Source: Candidatus Bipolaricaulota bacterium
Lineage (GTDB): Bacteria; Bipolaricaulota; Bipolaricaulia; Bipolaricaulales; Bipolaricaulaceae
DNA: 38,186 bases
NCBI GenBank assembly: GCA_030550535.1
Contig: JAUQPF010000050.1
Location: 1-38,186 of the forward strand
Direction: 5' to 3'
The translations under genes were made by a program, and so were the position numbers. Shown here in pieces: positions 19,014-28,559 of the stretch. The notes below the pieces were generated by a model that did no database searches, was not told the DNA's origin, and was given only the letters and a program-made list of their open reading frames with translations. Numbering within the stretch: the stretch's first letter is position 1; each line of letters opens with the position of its first letter.

Positions 19014-19653
19014 GCTCTACAGCTTCGATAACCCTGAGAAGGAGCCGGTGGAGGTGGAGCTTCCCCCCGAGGTGTTCGGGGTGGAGGTCTCGGAGGACCT
19101 CCTTTGGCGGGCGGTGCGGGCCTACCTTTTGAACCGGCGGCAGGGCACGGCCTCCACCAAAACCCGGGGCGAGGTGCGGGGCGGCGGCCGCAAGCCCTGG
19201 CCCCAGAAGCACACGGGCCGGGCCCGGCACGGCTCCATCCGCTCCCCCATCTGGCGCCACGGCGGCGTGGTCTTCGGCCCCAAGCCCAAGGACTGGGACG
19301 TGGAGTTGCCCAAGAAGATGCGGCGCAAGGCCCTGGCCTGCGCCCTCTCCGCCCGCGCCCAAGAGGAGCGCGTCTGGCTCATCGACCGCTTGGGCTTTGC
19401 CCGCCCCAAAACGAAGGAAGCCCTGGCCCTCCTTCGGCGTCTTGGGCTTCCGGGGAAGACGCTCGTGGTGGTGGCCCCCGAGGAGTACGAGGTCCCGGTG
19501 TACAAGTCCTTTTCCAACATCCCCGGCGTGGAGTGCCACCGGGCGGACCTCCTCACGGCCTATGAGGTCCTCGAGCACGAGGGCCTTCTTCTCACGGAGA
19601 AAGGCTTGGAGGCCCTGGTAAGGAGGTTGAGCCATGCCCCGGCTCTTGCCTGA
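19000..19653 (+). CDS. rplD: Ribosomal protein L4
   Basis: 50S protein lining the exit-tunnel constriction. The 217 aa protein shows the conserved tunnel loop: [20 protein letters not shown], followed by [14 protein letters not shown]. The C-terminal globular part includes the [24 protein letters not shown] segment, as in bacterial L4. ATG 19000 overlaps the end of rplC by 14 nt; the 3' end overlaps rplW by 20 nt. Autoregulation by L4 through an S10 leader is unlikely, because no leader exists upstream of rpsJ. Confidence 0.97.
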   Translation: MPKAKLYSFDNPEKEPVEVELPPEVFGVEVSEDLLWRAVRAYLLNRRQGTASTKTRGEVRGGGRKPWPQKHTGRARHGSIRSPIWRHGGVVFGPKPKDWDVELPKKMRRKALACALSARAQEERVWLIDRLGFARPKTKEALALLRRLGLPGKTLVVVAPEEYEVPVYKSFSNIPGVECHRADLLTAYEVLEHEGLLLTEKGLEALVRRLSHAPALA

Positions 19654-19927
19654 GGACATCATCATCCGTCCCATCCTTTCGGAGAAGAGCTGGCGGGAGA
19701 TGGAGGAGGGGAAGTACACGTTCGAGGTGCACCCGGACGCGACGAAGCCGGAGATCCGCCAGGCCGTGGAGGAGCTTTTCAAGGTGAAGGTGGAGAAGGT
19801 GTGGACGATGTACCGGCCGGGGAAGCCGCGCCGGACCCGCTTGGATCGGCGGCATGGGCGCACCAAGCGGGAGAAGCGGGCGGTGGTGAAGCTCGCGCCG
19901 GGGCACAAGATCGAGATCGTGGGGTGA
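19634..19927 (+). CDS. rplW: Ribosomal protein L23
   Basis: 50S protein at the tunnel exit, where trigger factor and SRP dock. The 97 aa protein reads DIIIRPILSEKS, FEVHPDATKPEIRQAVEELF, VWTMYRPGKPRR, all family landmarks. Its ATG lies inside rplD, preceded by AGGAGGTTGAG, a good ribosome binding site. Six nt separate it from rplB. Confidence 0.97.
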   Translation: MPRLLPEDIIIRPILSEKSWREMEEGKYTFEVHPDATKPEIRQAVEELFKVKVEKVWTMYRPGKPRRTRLDRRHGRTKREKRAVVKLAPGHKIEIVG

Positions 19928-19933
19928 TGCGGC

Positions 19934-20764
19934 ATGGGACTTAAGAAACTTAAACCGGTCACGCCGGGCCAGCGGCACGCGGTCCTCCCGGACTTCGCGG
20001 AGCTCACCACGGACGAGCCGGAGAAATCCTTGGTGGTCCCCCTTAAGCGCCACGCCGGCCGCAACAACCAGGGCCGGATCACCGTGCGCCACCGGGGCGG
20101 CGGCCACAAGCGCCTCTACCGTTTGATCGACTTCTACCGGGAGAAGCGGGGCATCCCCGCCAAGGTCGTGTCCATCGAATACGACCCCAACCGCTCGGCC
20201 TGGATCAGCCTCCTCCACTACGCCGACGGGGAGAAGCGCTACATCATCACCCCTGTGGAGCTCAGGGTGGGGGATGTGGTGGAGGCCGGGGAGAACGCGG
20301 AGCCCCGGCCGGGGAACGCCCTGCCCCTGCGGAAGATCCCGGATGGTACGTTGGTGCACAACGTGGAGTTCTATCCGGGCTCGGGCGGGAAGATCGCGCG
20401 GGCCGCGGGCACGGCCGCCCAGGTCCTGGGGAAGGAGGAGGACCGGGTGATCCTGCGCCTCCCCTCGGGGGAGATCCGCGCCTTCCATCCCAACTGCATG
20501 GCCACGGTGGGGCAGGTCTCCAACGTGGACCACAAGAACGTGCGGTACGGGAAGGCCGGGCGGCGGCGGAACAAGGGGTGGCGGCCGACGGTGCGGGGCA
20601 CGGCCATGGGCGCCGACGACCATCCCCACGGCGGCGGCGAGGGCCGCACCGGCGAGGGCCACCCGCCCAAGACCCCCTGGGGGAAGCCCGCGCGCGGTGT
20701 GCCCACCCGCAAGCGCAAGCCCAGCGACAAATGGATCATCCAGCCGCGGAAGAGGAGGAAGTGA
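19934..20764 (+). CDS. rplB: Ribosomal protein L2
   Basis: Large 23S rRNA-binding protein needed for subunit association and peptidyl transfer. The 276 aa length is standard. It has [19 protein letters not shown] near the N-terminus, [20 protein letters not shown] in the middle, and the signature [22 protein letters not shown], whose conserved His is at the peptidyl transferase-proximal tip. Its stop overlaps the rpsS start by 1 nt. Confidence 0.98.
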   Translation: MGLKKLKPVTPGQRHAVLPDFAELTTDEPEKSLVVPLKRHAGRNNQGRITVRHRGGGHKRLYRLIDFYREKRGIPAKVVSIEYDPNRSAWISLLHYADGEKRYIITPVELRVGDVVEAGENAEPRPGNALPLRKIPDGTLVHNVEFYPGSGGKIARAAGTAAQVLGKEEDRVILRLPSGEIRAFHPNCMATVGQVSNVDHKNVRYGKAGRRRNKGWRPTVRGTAMGADDHPHGGGEGRTGEGHPPKTPWGKPARGVPTRKRKPSDKWIIQPRKRRK

Positions 20765-21048
20765 TGGGCAGGTCCAAGAAGAAGGGCCCCTTTGTCGATC
20801 CCACCCTGATCGAGAAGATCGAGAAGTTCAAGCGCGGGCTTATAAGCGAGATCAAGACCTGGTCGCGGGCCTCCACGATCGTTCCGGACATGGTGGGGCT
20901 CACGATCTACGTGCACAACGGGCGCACCCATGTTCCGGTGCGCATCACGGAGGCCATGGTGGGCCACCGGTTGGGGGAGTTCGCGCCCACCCGGACGTTC
21001 CGGGCCCACGGCGGGGTGAAGAAGAAGGCCCCGCCGGCTCCGAAGTGA
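20764..21048 (+). CDS. rpsS: Ribosomal protein S19
   Basis: 30S head protein that forms intersubunit bridge B1a with S13. The 94 aa protein begins [15 protein letters not shown] and has the [18 protein letters not shown] and signature [24 protein letters not shown] regions. ATG 20764 shares its first base with the rplB stop (TGATG), and GAGGAAG lies just upstream. The frame is open further upstream across rplB, but that part is a shadow. Confidence 0.97.
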   Translation: MGRSKKKGPFVDPTLIEKIEKFKRGLISEIKTWSRASTIVPDMVGLTIYVHNGRTHVPVRITEAMVGHRLGEFAPTRTFRAHGGVKKKAPPAPK

Positions 21049-21058
21049 GGAGGGGGGG

Positions 21059-21400
21059 ATGCGCGAGGCCGTGGCGCGCGCGCGGTTCGTGCGGGTCTCG
21101 CCCCTCAAGGCCCGCCTGGTGATCAACGAGATCCGGGGGAAGCCGGTGGCGGAGGCCCGGAGGCTTTTGGCCCTCTCCCCCAAGAAGGCCGCGCGCATCA
21201 TCAAGAAGGTGCTGGATTCAGCCGTGGCCAACGCCGTGCACAACTTCGAAATGGACGAGGAGAAGCTTTGGGTGGTTCGGGCCTTCGTGGACGAGGGGCC
21301 GCGGCTCAAGCGCCTGAACCCCCGGGCCTTCGGCCGGGCCGACATCATCCAGCGTCGGCTCTCCCACATCACCATCGTCGTGGCGGAGAAGGAGGGCTGA
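21059..21400 (+). CDS. rplV: Ribosomal protein L22
   Basis: 50S protein whose hairpin lines the tunnel constriction. The 113 aa protein begins with [24 protein letters not shown] and ends with the signature hairpin [20 protein letters not shown]. No insertion is seen in the hairpin tip. AGGAGGGGGG precedes ATG 21059. The stop shares one base with the rpsC start. Confidence 0.97.
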   Translation: MREAVARARFVRVSPLKARLVINEIRGKPVAEARRLLALSPKKAARIIKKVLDSAVANAVHNFEMDEEKLWVVRAFVDEGPRLKRLNPRAFGRADIIQRRLSHITIVVAEKEG

Positions 21401-22059
21401 TGGGCCAGAAGACGCATCCGGTGGGCTTTCGCTTGGGGATCCTGCGCAAGTGGCGCTCCACCTGGTTTGCGCCGAAGGGGAAGGTCCCCACTTACGTGGT
21501 GGAGGACCGGCGCATCCGCGACCACATCGAGAAGACCTACCGGGGAGCGGGGATCGCCGAGGTCCTCATCGAGCGGGCCACGGACGCCCGGGCCAAGGTC
21601 ATCATCCGGGCGGTGCGGCCGGGGATCATCATCGGCCGGGGCGGCGCGGAGATCATGGCCCTCCAGGAGCGCCTCTCCAAGATGACCGGCCGGGAGATCG
21701 TGGTCCACGTGATGGAGGTGGACAAGCCCGAGCTTGAGGCCGCCATCGTCGCCCAGGACGTGGCCTTCCAGATCGAGAACCGGGTGAACCCCTATCGGGC
21801 CATGAAGGAGGCGGTGCGGCGGGTCATGGCCGCCGGGGCCCAGGGCGTGAAGATCCGGGTCTCCGGGCGCCTGGGCGGGGCGGAGCTCGCCCACTCCGTG
21901 GAGATCAAGGAAGGGCGGGTGCCCCTCCAGACCCTGCGGGCCGACGTGGACTACGCCTGCACCATCGCCTGGACGAAGTACGGGGTGATCGGGGTCAAGG
22001 CCTGGGTGTTCCGGGGCGAGATCTGGACGCTCAAAGAGAAGCGGGCGGAGGTGAAATAG
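21400..22059 (+). CDS. rpsC: Ribosomal protein S3
   Basis: 30S protein at the mRNA entry tunnel, with helicase-like action. The 219 aa protein begins [14 protein letters not shown], has a type II KH domain with GIIIGRGG, and a C-terminal domain with the [15 protein letters not shown] signature. ATG 21400 shares its first base with the rplV stop (TGATG) and has GGAGGG close upstream. rplP follows after 1 nt. Confidence 0.98.
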   Translation: MGQKTHPVGFRLGILRKWRSTWFAPKGKVPTYVVEDRRIRDHIEKTYRGAGIAEVLIERATDARAKVIIRAVRPGIIIGRGGAEIMALQERLSKMTGREIVVHVMEVDKPELEAAIVAQDVAFQIENRVNPYRAMKEAVRRVMAAGAQGVKIRVSGRLGGAELAHSVEIKEGRVPLQTLRADVDYACTIAWTKYGVIGVKAWVFRGEIWTLKEKRAEVK

Positions 22060-22060
22060 C

Positions 22061-22492
22061 ATGTCCCTTTTGGCACCCAAGCGCACGAAATACCGCAAGC
22101 AACAGAAGGGCCGGCACATCAAGGGCAAGGCCACCCGGGGCAACACCGTGGTCTTCGGGGACTACGGGATCCAGGCCCTGGCGGCCTCCTGGATCACGGC
22201 CCAGCAGATCGAGGCCGCCCGCACCGTGCTGGCCCGCTCCACCCCGAAGGGAAAGGTGTGGGTCCGGATCTTCCCGGACAAACCCTACACCCGGAAACCC
22301 GCGGAGTCCCGCATGGGCAAGGGCAAGGGCGATGTGGTGGGCTGGGTGGCGGTGGTGAAGCCGGGCCGGATCCTCTTCGAGTTCTCCGGGGTGGACGAAG
22401 AGGAGGCCAAGGAGATCCACCGCAAGGTTTCGGCTAAACTACCGATCCCCACCCAGCTCGCCCGCCGGATCCCCGTGGGGGGTGCGCCATGA
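22061..22492 (+). CDS. rplP: Ribosomal protein L16
   Basis: 50S protein near the A-site tRNA elbow. The 143 aa protein shows [15 protein letters not shown] at the start, the signature [22 protein letters not shown], and the [17 protein letters not shown] strand. ATG 22061 is 1 nt after the rpsC stop, with GGAGGTGA within the end of rpsC. It overlaps rpmC by 4 nt. Confidence 0.98.
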   Translation: MSLLAPKRTKYRKQQKGRHIKGKATRGNTVVFGDYGIQALAASWITAQQIEAARTVLARSTPKGKVWVRIFPDKPYTRKPAESRMGKGKGDVVGWVAVVKPGRILFEFSGVDEEEAKEIHRKVSAKLPIPTQLARRIPVGGAP

Positions 22493-22686
22493 AGGCCCGG
22501 GACTTGCGGGAGCTCTCCAACGACGAACTCATCGCGCGGGTTCAGGAGTGGAAGAGGAAGCTCCTGAACCTCCGGTTCCAGTTGGCCTCGGGCCAGTTGA
22601 CCAACACCGCGGAAATCCAAAAGACCAAGAGGGACATCGCCCGAGCCCTCACGATCCTGCGGGAGCGGGGGGTGCGCTATGGGTAG
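22489..22686 (+). CDS. rpmC: Ribosomal protein L29
   Basis: Small 50S protein near the tunnel exit. The 65 aa protein begins [21 protein letters not shown] and carries the signature [21 protein letters not shown]. It overlaps rplP by 4 nt (ATGA) and rpsQ by 8 nt, so both junctions look coupled. Confidence 0.96.
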   Translation: MKARDLRELSNDELIARVQEWKRKLLNLRFQLASGQLTNTAEIQKTKRDIARALTILRERGVRYG

Positions 22687-22927
22687 GCGTCGACAACGCA
22701 TCGGGGTTGTGGTAAGCGATAAGATGCAGAAGACCATCGTGGTGATAGAGGAACGGCTTGTGGAGCACCCTCTCTACCACAAGCACGTTCGGCGCCGCAC
22801 CAAGTACTACGTGCACGACGAGCACCAACAGGCGCGGGTTGGGGACTTGGTGCGGATCGAGGAGACCCGGCCGCTCTCGAAGCTCAAGCGCTGGCGGCTG
22901 GTGGAGATCCTGCGCCGCGCCCAATAG
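22679..22927 (+). CDS. rpsQ: Ribosomal protein S17
   Basis: Primary 16S rRNA-binding OB-fold protein. The 82 aa protein contains [19 protein letters not shown], the [14 protein letters not shown] strand and the signature [18 protein letters not shown]. Its start lies inside the last codons of rpmC. Two nt separate it from rplN. Confidence 0.97.
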   Translation: MGRRRQRIGVVVSDKMQKTIVVIEERLVEHPLYHKHVRRRTKYYVHDEHQQARVGDLVRIEETRPLSKLKRWRLVEILRRAQ

Positions 22928-22929
22928 CC

Positions 22930-23295
22930 ATGGCCGTGCAGCTGCGTACCCGTTTGGTGGTGGCCGACAACACCGGGGTCAAAGAGGTGGAGTGCATCAA
23001 CGTGTTGGGCAAAAAGCGCAAGGCAGAAATTGGGGATATCATCGTGGCCTCGGTGAAAAAGAGGCTTCCCACCTCGGAGTTCGACAAAGGGGACATCGTG
23101 CGGGGCGTGGTGGTGCGCACCCGCCAGGCCTATCGCCGCGCGGACGGCAGCACCATCCGTTTTGACGACAACGCGGTGGTCCTGGTGGACAAGAACCTCC
23201 AGCCCATCGGGACCAGGGTGTTCGGGCCGGTGGCCAGGGAACTCCGGGAGAAGGGGATGATGCGCATCATCTCCCTGGCCCCGGAGGTGGTGTAG
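22930..23295 (+). CDS. rplN: Ribosomal protein L14
   Basis: 50S protein at intersubunit bridges B5/B8 and the docking site of the silencing factor RsfS. The 121 aa protein has [20 protein letters not shown] and the signature [19 protein letters not shown], ending [16 protein letters not shown], all typical. The ATG, 2 nt after rpsQ, lacks a clear Shine-Dalgarno and probably depends on reinitiation. Confidence 0.98.
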   Translation: MAVQLRTRLVVADNTGVKEVECINVLGKKRKAEIGDIIVASVKKRLPTSEFDKGDIVRGVVVRTRQAYRRADGSTIRFDDNAVVLVDKNLQPIGTRVFGPVARELREKGMMRIISLAPEVV

Positions 23296-23303
23296 GAGGA
23301 AGG

Positions 23304-23615
23304 ATGGCCAAGGTCAAAAAGGGCGACCGGGTCAAGGTCATCGCCGGGGACGATCGGGGCAAGATCGGGAAGGTCCTGCGGGTCTTCCCCGACGAGGGCC
23401 GCGTCCTCGTGGAGGGCGTGAACATCGTGACCAAGCACCAGCGCCCCACGGCCACGGTGCGCGAGCCGGGCATCATCAAGAAGGAGGCGCCCATCCACAT
23501 CTCCAACGTGAAGGTGATCTGCCCGGAGTGCGGGGTCCCCACGCGCATCGGTTTCGCGTGGGTGGAGGGACGGAAGCTCCGCCGCTGCAAACAGTGCGGA
23601 GCCACCTTCGACTGA
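23304..23615 (+). CDS. rplX: Ribosomal protein L24 with C-terminal zinc ribbon
   Basis: 50S assembly-initiator protein. The 103 aa protein has the KOW start [21 protein letters not shown] and the [10 protein letters not shown] segment. The C-terminal part carries two CxxC pairs, C73/C76 (CPEC) and C95/C98 (CKQC), forming a predicted zinc ribbon. E. coli L24 lacks this pattern, but other bacteria have it. TAGGAGGAAGG precedes the ATG. Confidence 0.97.
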   Translation: MAKVKKGDRVKVIAGDDRGKIGKVLRVFPDEGRVLVEGVNIVTKHQRPTATVREPGIIKKEAPIHISNVKVICPECGVPTRIGFAWVEGRKLRRCKQCGATFD

Positions 23616-23619
23616 GCCT

Positions 23620-24156
23620 ATGCTCCTCTACGAACGCTACAAAAAGGAGATCGTGCCCAAGCTCATGCAGGAGCTTGGGTACACGAACGTGATGCAGGTG
23701 CCCAAGATCGAAAAGGTCGTGATCAACATGGGCGTGGGGAAGCACGACGACCCCAAGGTCCTGGAGGGGGCCATGAAGAACCTGGCCCAGATCTCCGGGC
23801 AAAAGCCGGTGGTGACCCGGGCCAAGAAGGCCATCTCCGACTTCAAGATCAAGAAGGGCGACCCCATCGGGTGCATGGTGACCCTGCGGGGCATCCGGGC
23901 CTACGAGTTTTTGAACAAGCTCTTTCGGGTGGTCCTCCCGGGGATCCGCGACTTCAAGGGGGTGGACCCCGATGCCTTCGACGGCCGGGGGAACCTCTCC
24001 ATTGGCATCCCCGACCAGATGGCCTTCCCGGAGGTGAGCTACGACGATGTGGTCCGGCCCCAAGGGATGGACGTGGTCATCGTGACCACGGCCAAGACCG
24101 ATCGGGAGGCCTACCATCTCCTCAAGGCCCTGGGCTGCCCGTTCCGGGAGAATTAG
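23620..24156 (+). CDS. rplE: Ribosomal protein L5
   Basis: 5S rRNA-binding protein of the central protuberance. The 178 aa protein contains [33 protein letters not shown], the GCMVTLRG turn, and a C-terminal [20 protein letters not shown], as in bacterial L5. ATG 23620 is 4 nt after rplX and has only a distant GGAG, so coupling is likely. Confidence 0.98.
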   Translation: MLLYERYKKEIVPKLMQELGYTNVMQVPKIEKVVINMGVGKHDDPKVLEGAMKNLAQISGQKPVVTRAKKAISDFKIKKGDPIGCMVTLRGIRAYEFLNKLFRVVLPGIRDFKGVDPDAFDGRGNLSIGIPDQMAFPEVSYDDVVRPQGMDVVIVTTAKTDREAYHLLKALGCPFREN

Positions 24157-24164
24157 GAGGGGAA

Positions 24165-24350
24165 ATGGCGCGCAAGTGCAAGATCGAGCAGATGAAGAAG
24201 ACGCCGAAGTTCAAGGTGCGGCGGCGCAACCGCTGCCTTCTCTGCGGGCGGCCGCGCGGGTACATCCGGGACTTCGGTCTCTGCCGCATGTGCTTCCGCA
24301 AGCTCGCCCTGGACGGGCAGATCCCCGGGGTCAAGAAGGCCGCATGGTGA
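24165..24350 (+). CDS. rpsZ: Ribosomal protein S14, zinc-binding type Z
   Basis: 30S head protein in its short, zinc-binding form. From ATG 24165, with TTAGGAGGGG upstream, it is 61 aa. The zinc ligands are C24, C27, C40 and C43 (CLLC and CRMC), followed by the [18 protein letters not shown] tail typical of this form. Zinc-limited bacteria often hold a second C- copy; none is in this window. Confidence 0.97.
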   Translation: MARKCKIEQMKKTPKFKVRRRNRCLLCGRPRGYIRDFGLCRMCFRKLALDGQIPGVKKAAW

Positions 24351-24360
24351 GGAGGGCGGT

Positions 24361-24771
24361 ATGACCGTGGACGACCCCATTGCCGACATGCTCACGCGCA
24401 TCCGCAACGCCCTGAGCCGCCGCGCGGAGGAGGTGGTCCTCCCTTCCTCCCGCCTCAAGGCGGAGATCGCCCGGGTCCTCAAGGAGGAGGGGTACATCGC
24501 GGACTACACGGTGGAGCAGGGGGAGAGCTACCCGGTGTTGCGCCTGAAGCTCAAGTACCTGCGGGAGGGGACGCGCACCTGGCGGCCGGCCATCCGCGGG
24601 CTGCGCCGGGTGAGCCGCACCTCCCGCCGCATCTACGTCGGGGTGCGGGAACTCCCCCGGCCCCGCCAGGGCCTGGGCATCGCCATCATCTCCACCTCCC
24701 AAGGGGTCATGACCGATCGGGAGGCGCGCAAACGGGGCCTGGGCGGCGAAGTCATCTGCGAGGTCTGGTGA
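24361..24771 (+). CDS. rpsH: Ribosomal protein S8
   Basis: 16S rRNA-binding protein of the 30S platform; in E. coli it represses the spc operon. The 136 aa protein begins DDPIADMLTRIRNALS, and its C-terminal half has the signature GLGIAIISTSQGVMTDREARKRGLGGEVIC. GAGGAGGGCGG precedes ATG 24361. rplF follows after 9 nt. Confidence 0.98.
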   Translation: MTVDDPIADMLTRIRNALSRRAEEVVLPSSRLKAEIARVLKEEGYIADYTVEQGESYPVLRLKLKYLREGTRTWRPAIRGLRRVSRTSRRIYVGVRELPRPRQGLGIAIISTSQGVMTDREARKRGLGGEVICEVW

Positions 24772-24780
24772 GGTGGGACC

Positions 24781-25326
24781 ATGTCCAAGATCGGGAAGAG
24801 GCCGATTCCGTTGCCGCCGGGGGTCAAGGTGGAGGTCCTGCCCCAGGAGGTGGTGGTGCAGGGGCCCCTGGGCACCCTGCGCTGCGCCTACGACCCGGCC
24901 TACGTGACGATCAAGGTGGAGGACGGGAAGGTGCGGGTGGAGCGGAAAGGGGATCGCGCGCCCTTCCGCGCCCGCCACGGCCTCTACCGCGCCCTCATCG
25001 CCAACATGGTTCAGGGCGTGACGAAGAAGTGGGAGAAGGAGCTGGAGATCCATGGCCTGGGGTACCGGGCCAAGCTCGAGGGGCGCACGCTCGTCCTGGA
25101 GCTTGGTTTTTCCCATCCCGTGCGCTTCCCCATCCCCGCGGGCGTGGAGGTGGAGGTCCCTGAGCCCACCCGCATCGTGGTGCGCGGCATCGACAAGTGC
25201 CTGGTGGGGCAGGTGGCCGCCAACATCCGCAAGATCAAGCCGCCCGAGCCCTACCGCGGCACGGGCATCCGTTACAAGGGCGAGGAGATCGTGAAGAAGG
25301 TCGGGAAACTTGGAGCGAAGGCGTGA
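24781..25326 (+). CDS. rplF: Ribosomal protein L6
   Basis: 50S protein near the factor-binding site. The 181 aa protein starts [18 protein letters not shown], has the [17 protein letters not shown] strand, and ends with the signature [22 protein letters not shown]. Its 3' end overlaps the likely GTG start of rplR by 4 nt. Confidence 0.98.
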   Translation: MSKIGKRPIPLPPGVKVEVLPQEVVVQGPLGTLRCAYDPAYVTIKVEDGKVRVERKGDRAPFRARHGLYRALIANMVQGVTKKWEKELEIHGLGYRAKLEGRTLVLELGFSHPVRFPIPAGVEVEVPEPTRIVVRGIDKCLVGQVAANIRKIKPPEPYRGTGIRYKGEEIVKKVGKLGAKA

Positions 25327-25703
25327 TCGCTATGGCAAGGCTCTCGCGTGACGAACGGCGGATCAAACGGCACATGCGCATCCGGCGCAAGATCGTGGGG
25401 ACGCCGGAGCGCCCTCGGCTCTGTGTGTTCAAGAGCCTCCGGCACATCTACGCCCAGATCATCGACGACACCCCGCGGGAGGGGAGCCGCACCCTGGTCG
25501 CCGCCTCCACCCTGGACCCGGAGATCCGGGACCGCATCAAGTCCGACAACGTGGAGGCGGCGCGCCTGGTGGGGGAGCTCCTCGCGAAGCGCGCCCTGGA
25601 AAAGGGCATTCGCATGGTGGTGTTCGACCGCGGGGGCTACCCGTACCATGGGAAGGTCCGGGCCCTGGCGGAGGCGGCCCGGGAGGGGGGGCTGGAGTTT
25701 TGA
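25323..25703 (+). CDS. rplR: Ribosomal protein L18
   Basis: 5S rRNA-binding protein of the central protuberance. Two starts are possible: GTG 25323, overlapping the rplF stop by 4 nt with GGAG 8 nt upstream, or ATG 25332, three codons later. The first gives 126 aa and fits the overlap style seen throughout the cluster. Landmarks are [32 protein letters not shown], and the C-terminal [27 protein letters not shown]. It overlaps rpsE by 4 nt. Confidence 0.96.
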   Translation: MIAMARLSRDERRIKRHMRIRRKIVGTPERPRLCVFKSLRHIYAQIIDDTPREGSRTLVAASTLDPEIRDRIKSDNVEAARLVGELLAKRALEKGIRMVVFDRGGYPYHGKVRALAEAAREGGLEF

Positions 25704-26218
25704 TCGCTCAGGTTCCGGAACAGCTGCAGAACGAGGTCATTGAGATTCGCCGCGTGGGCCGCGTCACCAAGGGCGGCAAGCGCATGCGCTTCCGGGTGGT
25801 CGTGGTGGTGGGCAACGGCGCGGGGAAGGTGGGCGTGGGCATGGGGAAGTCCATCGAGATCCCCCAGGCCGTGCAGCAGGCCATCCGCGATGCCCTCAAG
25901 CACATGATCGAGGTGCCCATCGTGAATGGGACCATCCCCCATGAGGTGATGGGCGAGTACGGGGCGGCCAAGGTGCTGCTGCGGCCGGCCTACCCGGGCA
26001 CGGGGATCATCGCCGGCCGCACGGTGGGCGCGGTGTGCCGCATGGCCGGCATCAAGGACGTGCTCACCAAAGCCCTGCGCTCCACGAACCCCCTGAACCT
26101 CGCGCGGGCCACGCTCGTCGCCCTCTCCCAACTCGAAAGCCCGGAGACCGTGGCCAAGCGGCGTGGCAAGCCCCTGAAGGAGATTCTGGAGGGAGAAGAT
26201 GGTGATGGATCTCGATGA
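25700..26218 (+). CDS. rpsE: Ribosomal protein S5
   Basis: 30S protein important for fidelity and mRNA unwinding. The 172 aa protein has [20 protein letters not shown], the signature [20 protein letters not shown], and the [12 protein letters not shown] helix. The start is TTG 25700, overlapping the rplR stop by 4 nt (TTGA), with a G-rich GGAGGGG tract upstream. There is no nearby ATG in frame that keeps the conserved N-terminus. rpmD (L30) does not follow; rplO overlaps the end by 20 nt. Confidence 0.96.
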   Translation: MIAQVPEQLQNEVIEIRRVGRVTKGGKRMRFRVVVVVGNGAGKVGVGMGKSIEIPQAVQQAIRDALKHMIEVPIVNGTIPHEVMGEYGAAKVLLRPAYPGTGIIAGRTVGAVCRMAGIKDVLTKALRSTNPLNLARATLVALSQLESPETVAKRRGKPLKEILEGEDGDGSR

Positions 26219-26660
26219 TCTGCGGCCAAGGCCCGGGGCCAAGCATCGTCCCAAGCGGGTGGGGCGGGGTTACCGCTCCGGCCACGGCGGGCATGAGTCC
26301 GGCCGGGGCACGAAGGGGCAGGGCGCCCGCTCCGGGGTGCGCATGCGCCCGGGCTTCGAGGGCGGACAAACCCCTCTTTGGATGCGCTTCCCCAAGCGCG
26401 GCTTCCATAACCCCCTGGCCACGGAGTACGCCATCGTCAACGTGGGCCTTTTGGATAAGCACTTCTCCCCCGGCGAGGAGGTCACCCTGGACAAGCTTTT
26501 GGCCAAGGGGTTGGTGAAGGACCCCAAGGATGGGCTCAAGGTCCTGGGCGAGGGGGAGCTCCGCAAGCCCCTGATCGTGCGGGCCCATAAATTCAGCCGC
26601 ACGGCCAAGGAGAAGATCGAGGCCGCGGGCGGCCGGGCGGAGGAGGTCGCCGGTGCTTAA
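26199..26660 (+). CDS. rplO: Ribosomal protein L15
   Basis: Late-assembly 50S protein. The 153 aa protein has [38 protein letters not shown], the GFEGGQTPLWMRFPKRGF turn and the conserved C-terminal VRAHKFSRTAKEKIEAAGG. ATG 26199 has GGAGGGAGAAG upstream; ATG 26205 is a second choice. It overlaps rpsE by 20 nt and secY by 8 nt. Confidence 0.97.
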   Translation: MVMDLDDLRPRPGAKHRPKRVGRGYRSGHGGHESGRGTKGQGARSGVRMRPGFEGGQTPLWMRFPKRGFHNPLATEYAIVNVGLLDKHFSPGEEVTLDKLLAKGLVKDPKDGLKVLGEGELRKPLIVRAHKFSRTAKEKIEAAGGRAEEVAGA

Positions 26661-27942
26661 TCGTCTGCAGCAGGTCTTCCTCGTGGAGGAACTGCGCAAA
26701 CGCATCCTCTACACGTTGGGGATGCTCCTTGTCTACCGGATCGGGGTGCACATCCCCGTTCCCGGGATCAAGACGGAGGCCTTGGGGCAGATCCTGGCCC
26801 AAGCCTTTGGCACCGGCCTCCTTCAGTTCCTCAACCTCTTCACGGGCGGGGCCCTCCAGAACTTCTCCCTCTTTGCCCTGGGGGTCATCCCCTACATCAA
26901 TGTGTCCATCATCCTTTCCCTCCTCATCCCCGTCGTGCCGGCCCTGAAGAAGCTCCAGGAGGAGGGGCGGGAAGGCCGGAAAAAGCTCACCCAGTACACG
27001 CGCTGGGGCACGGTGCTCATGGCCCTCATCCAAGCCTACGCCATGAGCTACATGGCCATCTCCTATGGTCTTGCGGACCCCACTCCCCAGTTCTTCCTCA
27101 CCGCCATCATCGCCCTCACCGCGGGGAGCATCTTCCTCATGTGGATCGGCGAGCGCATCACCGAAAACGGCATTGGCAACGGAATTTCCATGCTGATCAT
27201 GGCCGGGATCGTCGCTCGGCTCCCTGCGGAGATCCAGGCCACCTACATCGAGATCTCCACGGGCACGGTGCACCCGCTTTGGGCCGTGGGGCTCGTGGTG
27301 GTGTTCGTGGCCGTGGTGGCCCTCACCGTGATCATGCAGCAGGGCCAGCGCAAGATCCTCGTGCAGTACGCCAAGCGCACCACCGGTCGACGCGTGTACG
27401 GAGGGCATTCCACGTACCTCCCCCTCCGGGTGAACCTGGGCGGTGTCATCCCCATCATCTTCGCTTCCGCCATCCTCAGCCTCCCCAGCTCCATCGCTGC
27501 CTGGGTTCCTCAACTCCGCTGGCTTCAGACCTACGTGGAGCCGGGAAGCCTCCCTTACCTTTTGGCCTATGTGGTCCTCACCATCTTTTTCACCTACTTC
27601 TACGCCTCGCTCGTGTTTGACCCTGCGGAGATCGCGAAGAACCTGCGGGAGGCCGGGGGGTTCGTGCCGGGGGTGCGGCCGGGTGCCTCCACCGCCCAGT
27701 ACCTGCGGGAGATCATGGGCCGGCTGAACCTGGTGGGGGCCCTCTTCCTCGCGGGGATCGCCGTTTTGCCCTACATCTTCCGGGCGGTCTCGGGCATCCA
27801 CGGGTTCTGGCTCGGCGGCACCTCCCTCCTCATCCTCGTGGGCGTGGCCATCGACACGATCATGCAGATCGAGGCCCACCTCGTCATGCGGCAGTACGAG
27901 TCCCTCATCAAAGGGGCGCGGTTCTTGGGGAGGCGGGGATGA
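26653..27942 (+). CDS. secY: Protein translocase subunit SecY
   Basis: Channel subunit of the Sec translocon in the inner membrane. The 429 aa protein has about ten membrane segments. Landmarks are VYRIGVHIPVPGI near the start, LGVIPYINVSIIL in segment 2, the GNGISMLIMAGI pore-helix region, the KRTTGRRVYGGHSTYLPLRVN cytosolic loop, and VGVAIDTIMQIEAHLVMRQYE near the end. The start is GTG 26653, inside rplO, with GGAGGTCGCCG upstream. The stop overlaps adk by 4 nt. Confidence 0.98.
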   Translation: MLNRLQQVFLVEELRKRILYTLGMLLVYRIGVHIPVPGIKTEALGQILAQAFGTGLLQFLNLFTGGALQNFSLFALGVIPYINVSIILSLLIPVVPALKKLQEEGREGRKKLTQYTRWGTVLMALIQAYAMSYMAISYGLADPTPQFFLTAIIALTAGSIFLMWIGERITENGIGNGISMLIMAGIVARLPAEIQATYIEISTGTVHPLWAVGLVVVFVAVVALTVIMQQGQRKILVQYAKRTTGRRVYGGHSTYLPLRVNLGGVIPIIFASAILSLPSSIAAWVPQLRWLQTYVEPGSLPYLLAYVVLTIFFTYFYASLVFDPAEIAKNLREAGGFVPGVRPGASTAQYLREIMGRLNLVGALFLAGIAVLPYIFRAVSGIHGFWLGGTSLLILVGVAIDTIMQIEAHLVMRQYESLIKGARFLGRRG

Positions 27943-28559
27943 GGAACGTGGTGCTCCTGGGCCCGCCGGGCGCGGGGAAGGGCACGGTGGCCAGCCGCCT
28001 CGTTCGGGAGTTCGGGTTCCTTCACGTTTCCACCGGGGACATGCTGCGGGAGGAGGTGGCGCGGGGCACGCCCCTTGGGCAATTGGCCCAGGGGTACATG
28101 GCCCGAGGGGAGCTCGTCCCCGACGAGGTCATCCTTTCCCTCGTGCGGCAGCGGGTGGACGCCCAAAAGGGGGTGCTCTTCGATGGGTTTCCCCGCACCG
28201 TGGCCCAGGCCGAGGGCTTGGAGCGCTTCACCTCCGTGGATGTGGTCGTCTTTTTGGAGGTGGAGCGGGACGAGGTGGTGCGCCGGCTCTCCAGCCGCCG
28301 GGTGTGCGGAACTTGTGGGGCCGTGTACAACCTCGTGACCCAGCCCCCCCGCGAGCCCGGGAAGTGCGACCGCTGCGGAGGGGCCCTCATCCAGCGCGAG
28401 GACGACAAACCCGAGGTGGTGGCCCGCCGATTTGAGGTGTACATGCGCGATTCCGCCCCCCTCGTGGCCTACTACGAGCGGAGGGGGATCCTCAGGCGGG
28501 TGCGGGCCGATCTTCCCCCGGAGGACGTGTTCCGCGCCGTGGCGGAAGCCCTGCGATGA
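27939..28559 (+). CDS. adk: Adenylate kinase with zinc LID
   Basis: Cytosolic enzyme that interconverts ATP + AMP and 2 ADP. The 206 aa protein has P-loop GPPGAGKGT (residues 8-16), the STGDMLRE AMP-binding segment, and FDGFPRT. The LID domain has four cysteines, C123, C126, C143 and C146, which should bind a structural zinc as in Gram-positive and thermophile enzymes. ATG 27939 overlaps the secY stop (ATGA), with GGGGAGG upstream. The secY-adk-map-infA order is widely conserved. Confidence 0.98.
   Translation: MRNVVLLGPPGAGKGTVASRLVREFGFLHVSTGDMLREEVARGTPLGQLAQGYMARGELVPDEVILSLVRQRVDAQKGVLFDGFPRTVAQAEGLERFTSVDVVVFLEVERDEVVRRLSSRRVCGTCGAVYNLVTQPPREPGKCDRCGGALIQREDDKPEVVARRFEVYMRDSAPLVAYYERRGILRRVRADLPPEDVFRAVAEALR

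Noticed and set aside
20371-22146. 591-codon minus-strand frame opposite rplB-rpsS-rplV-rpsC
   Set aside because: Antisense shadow in a GC-rich region; crosses several real gene boundaries.
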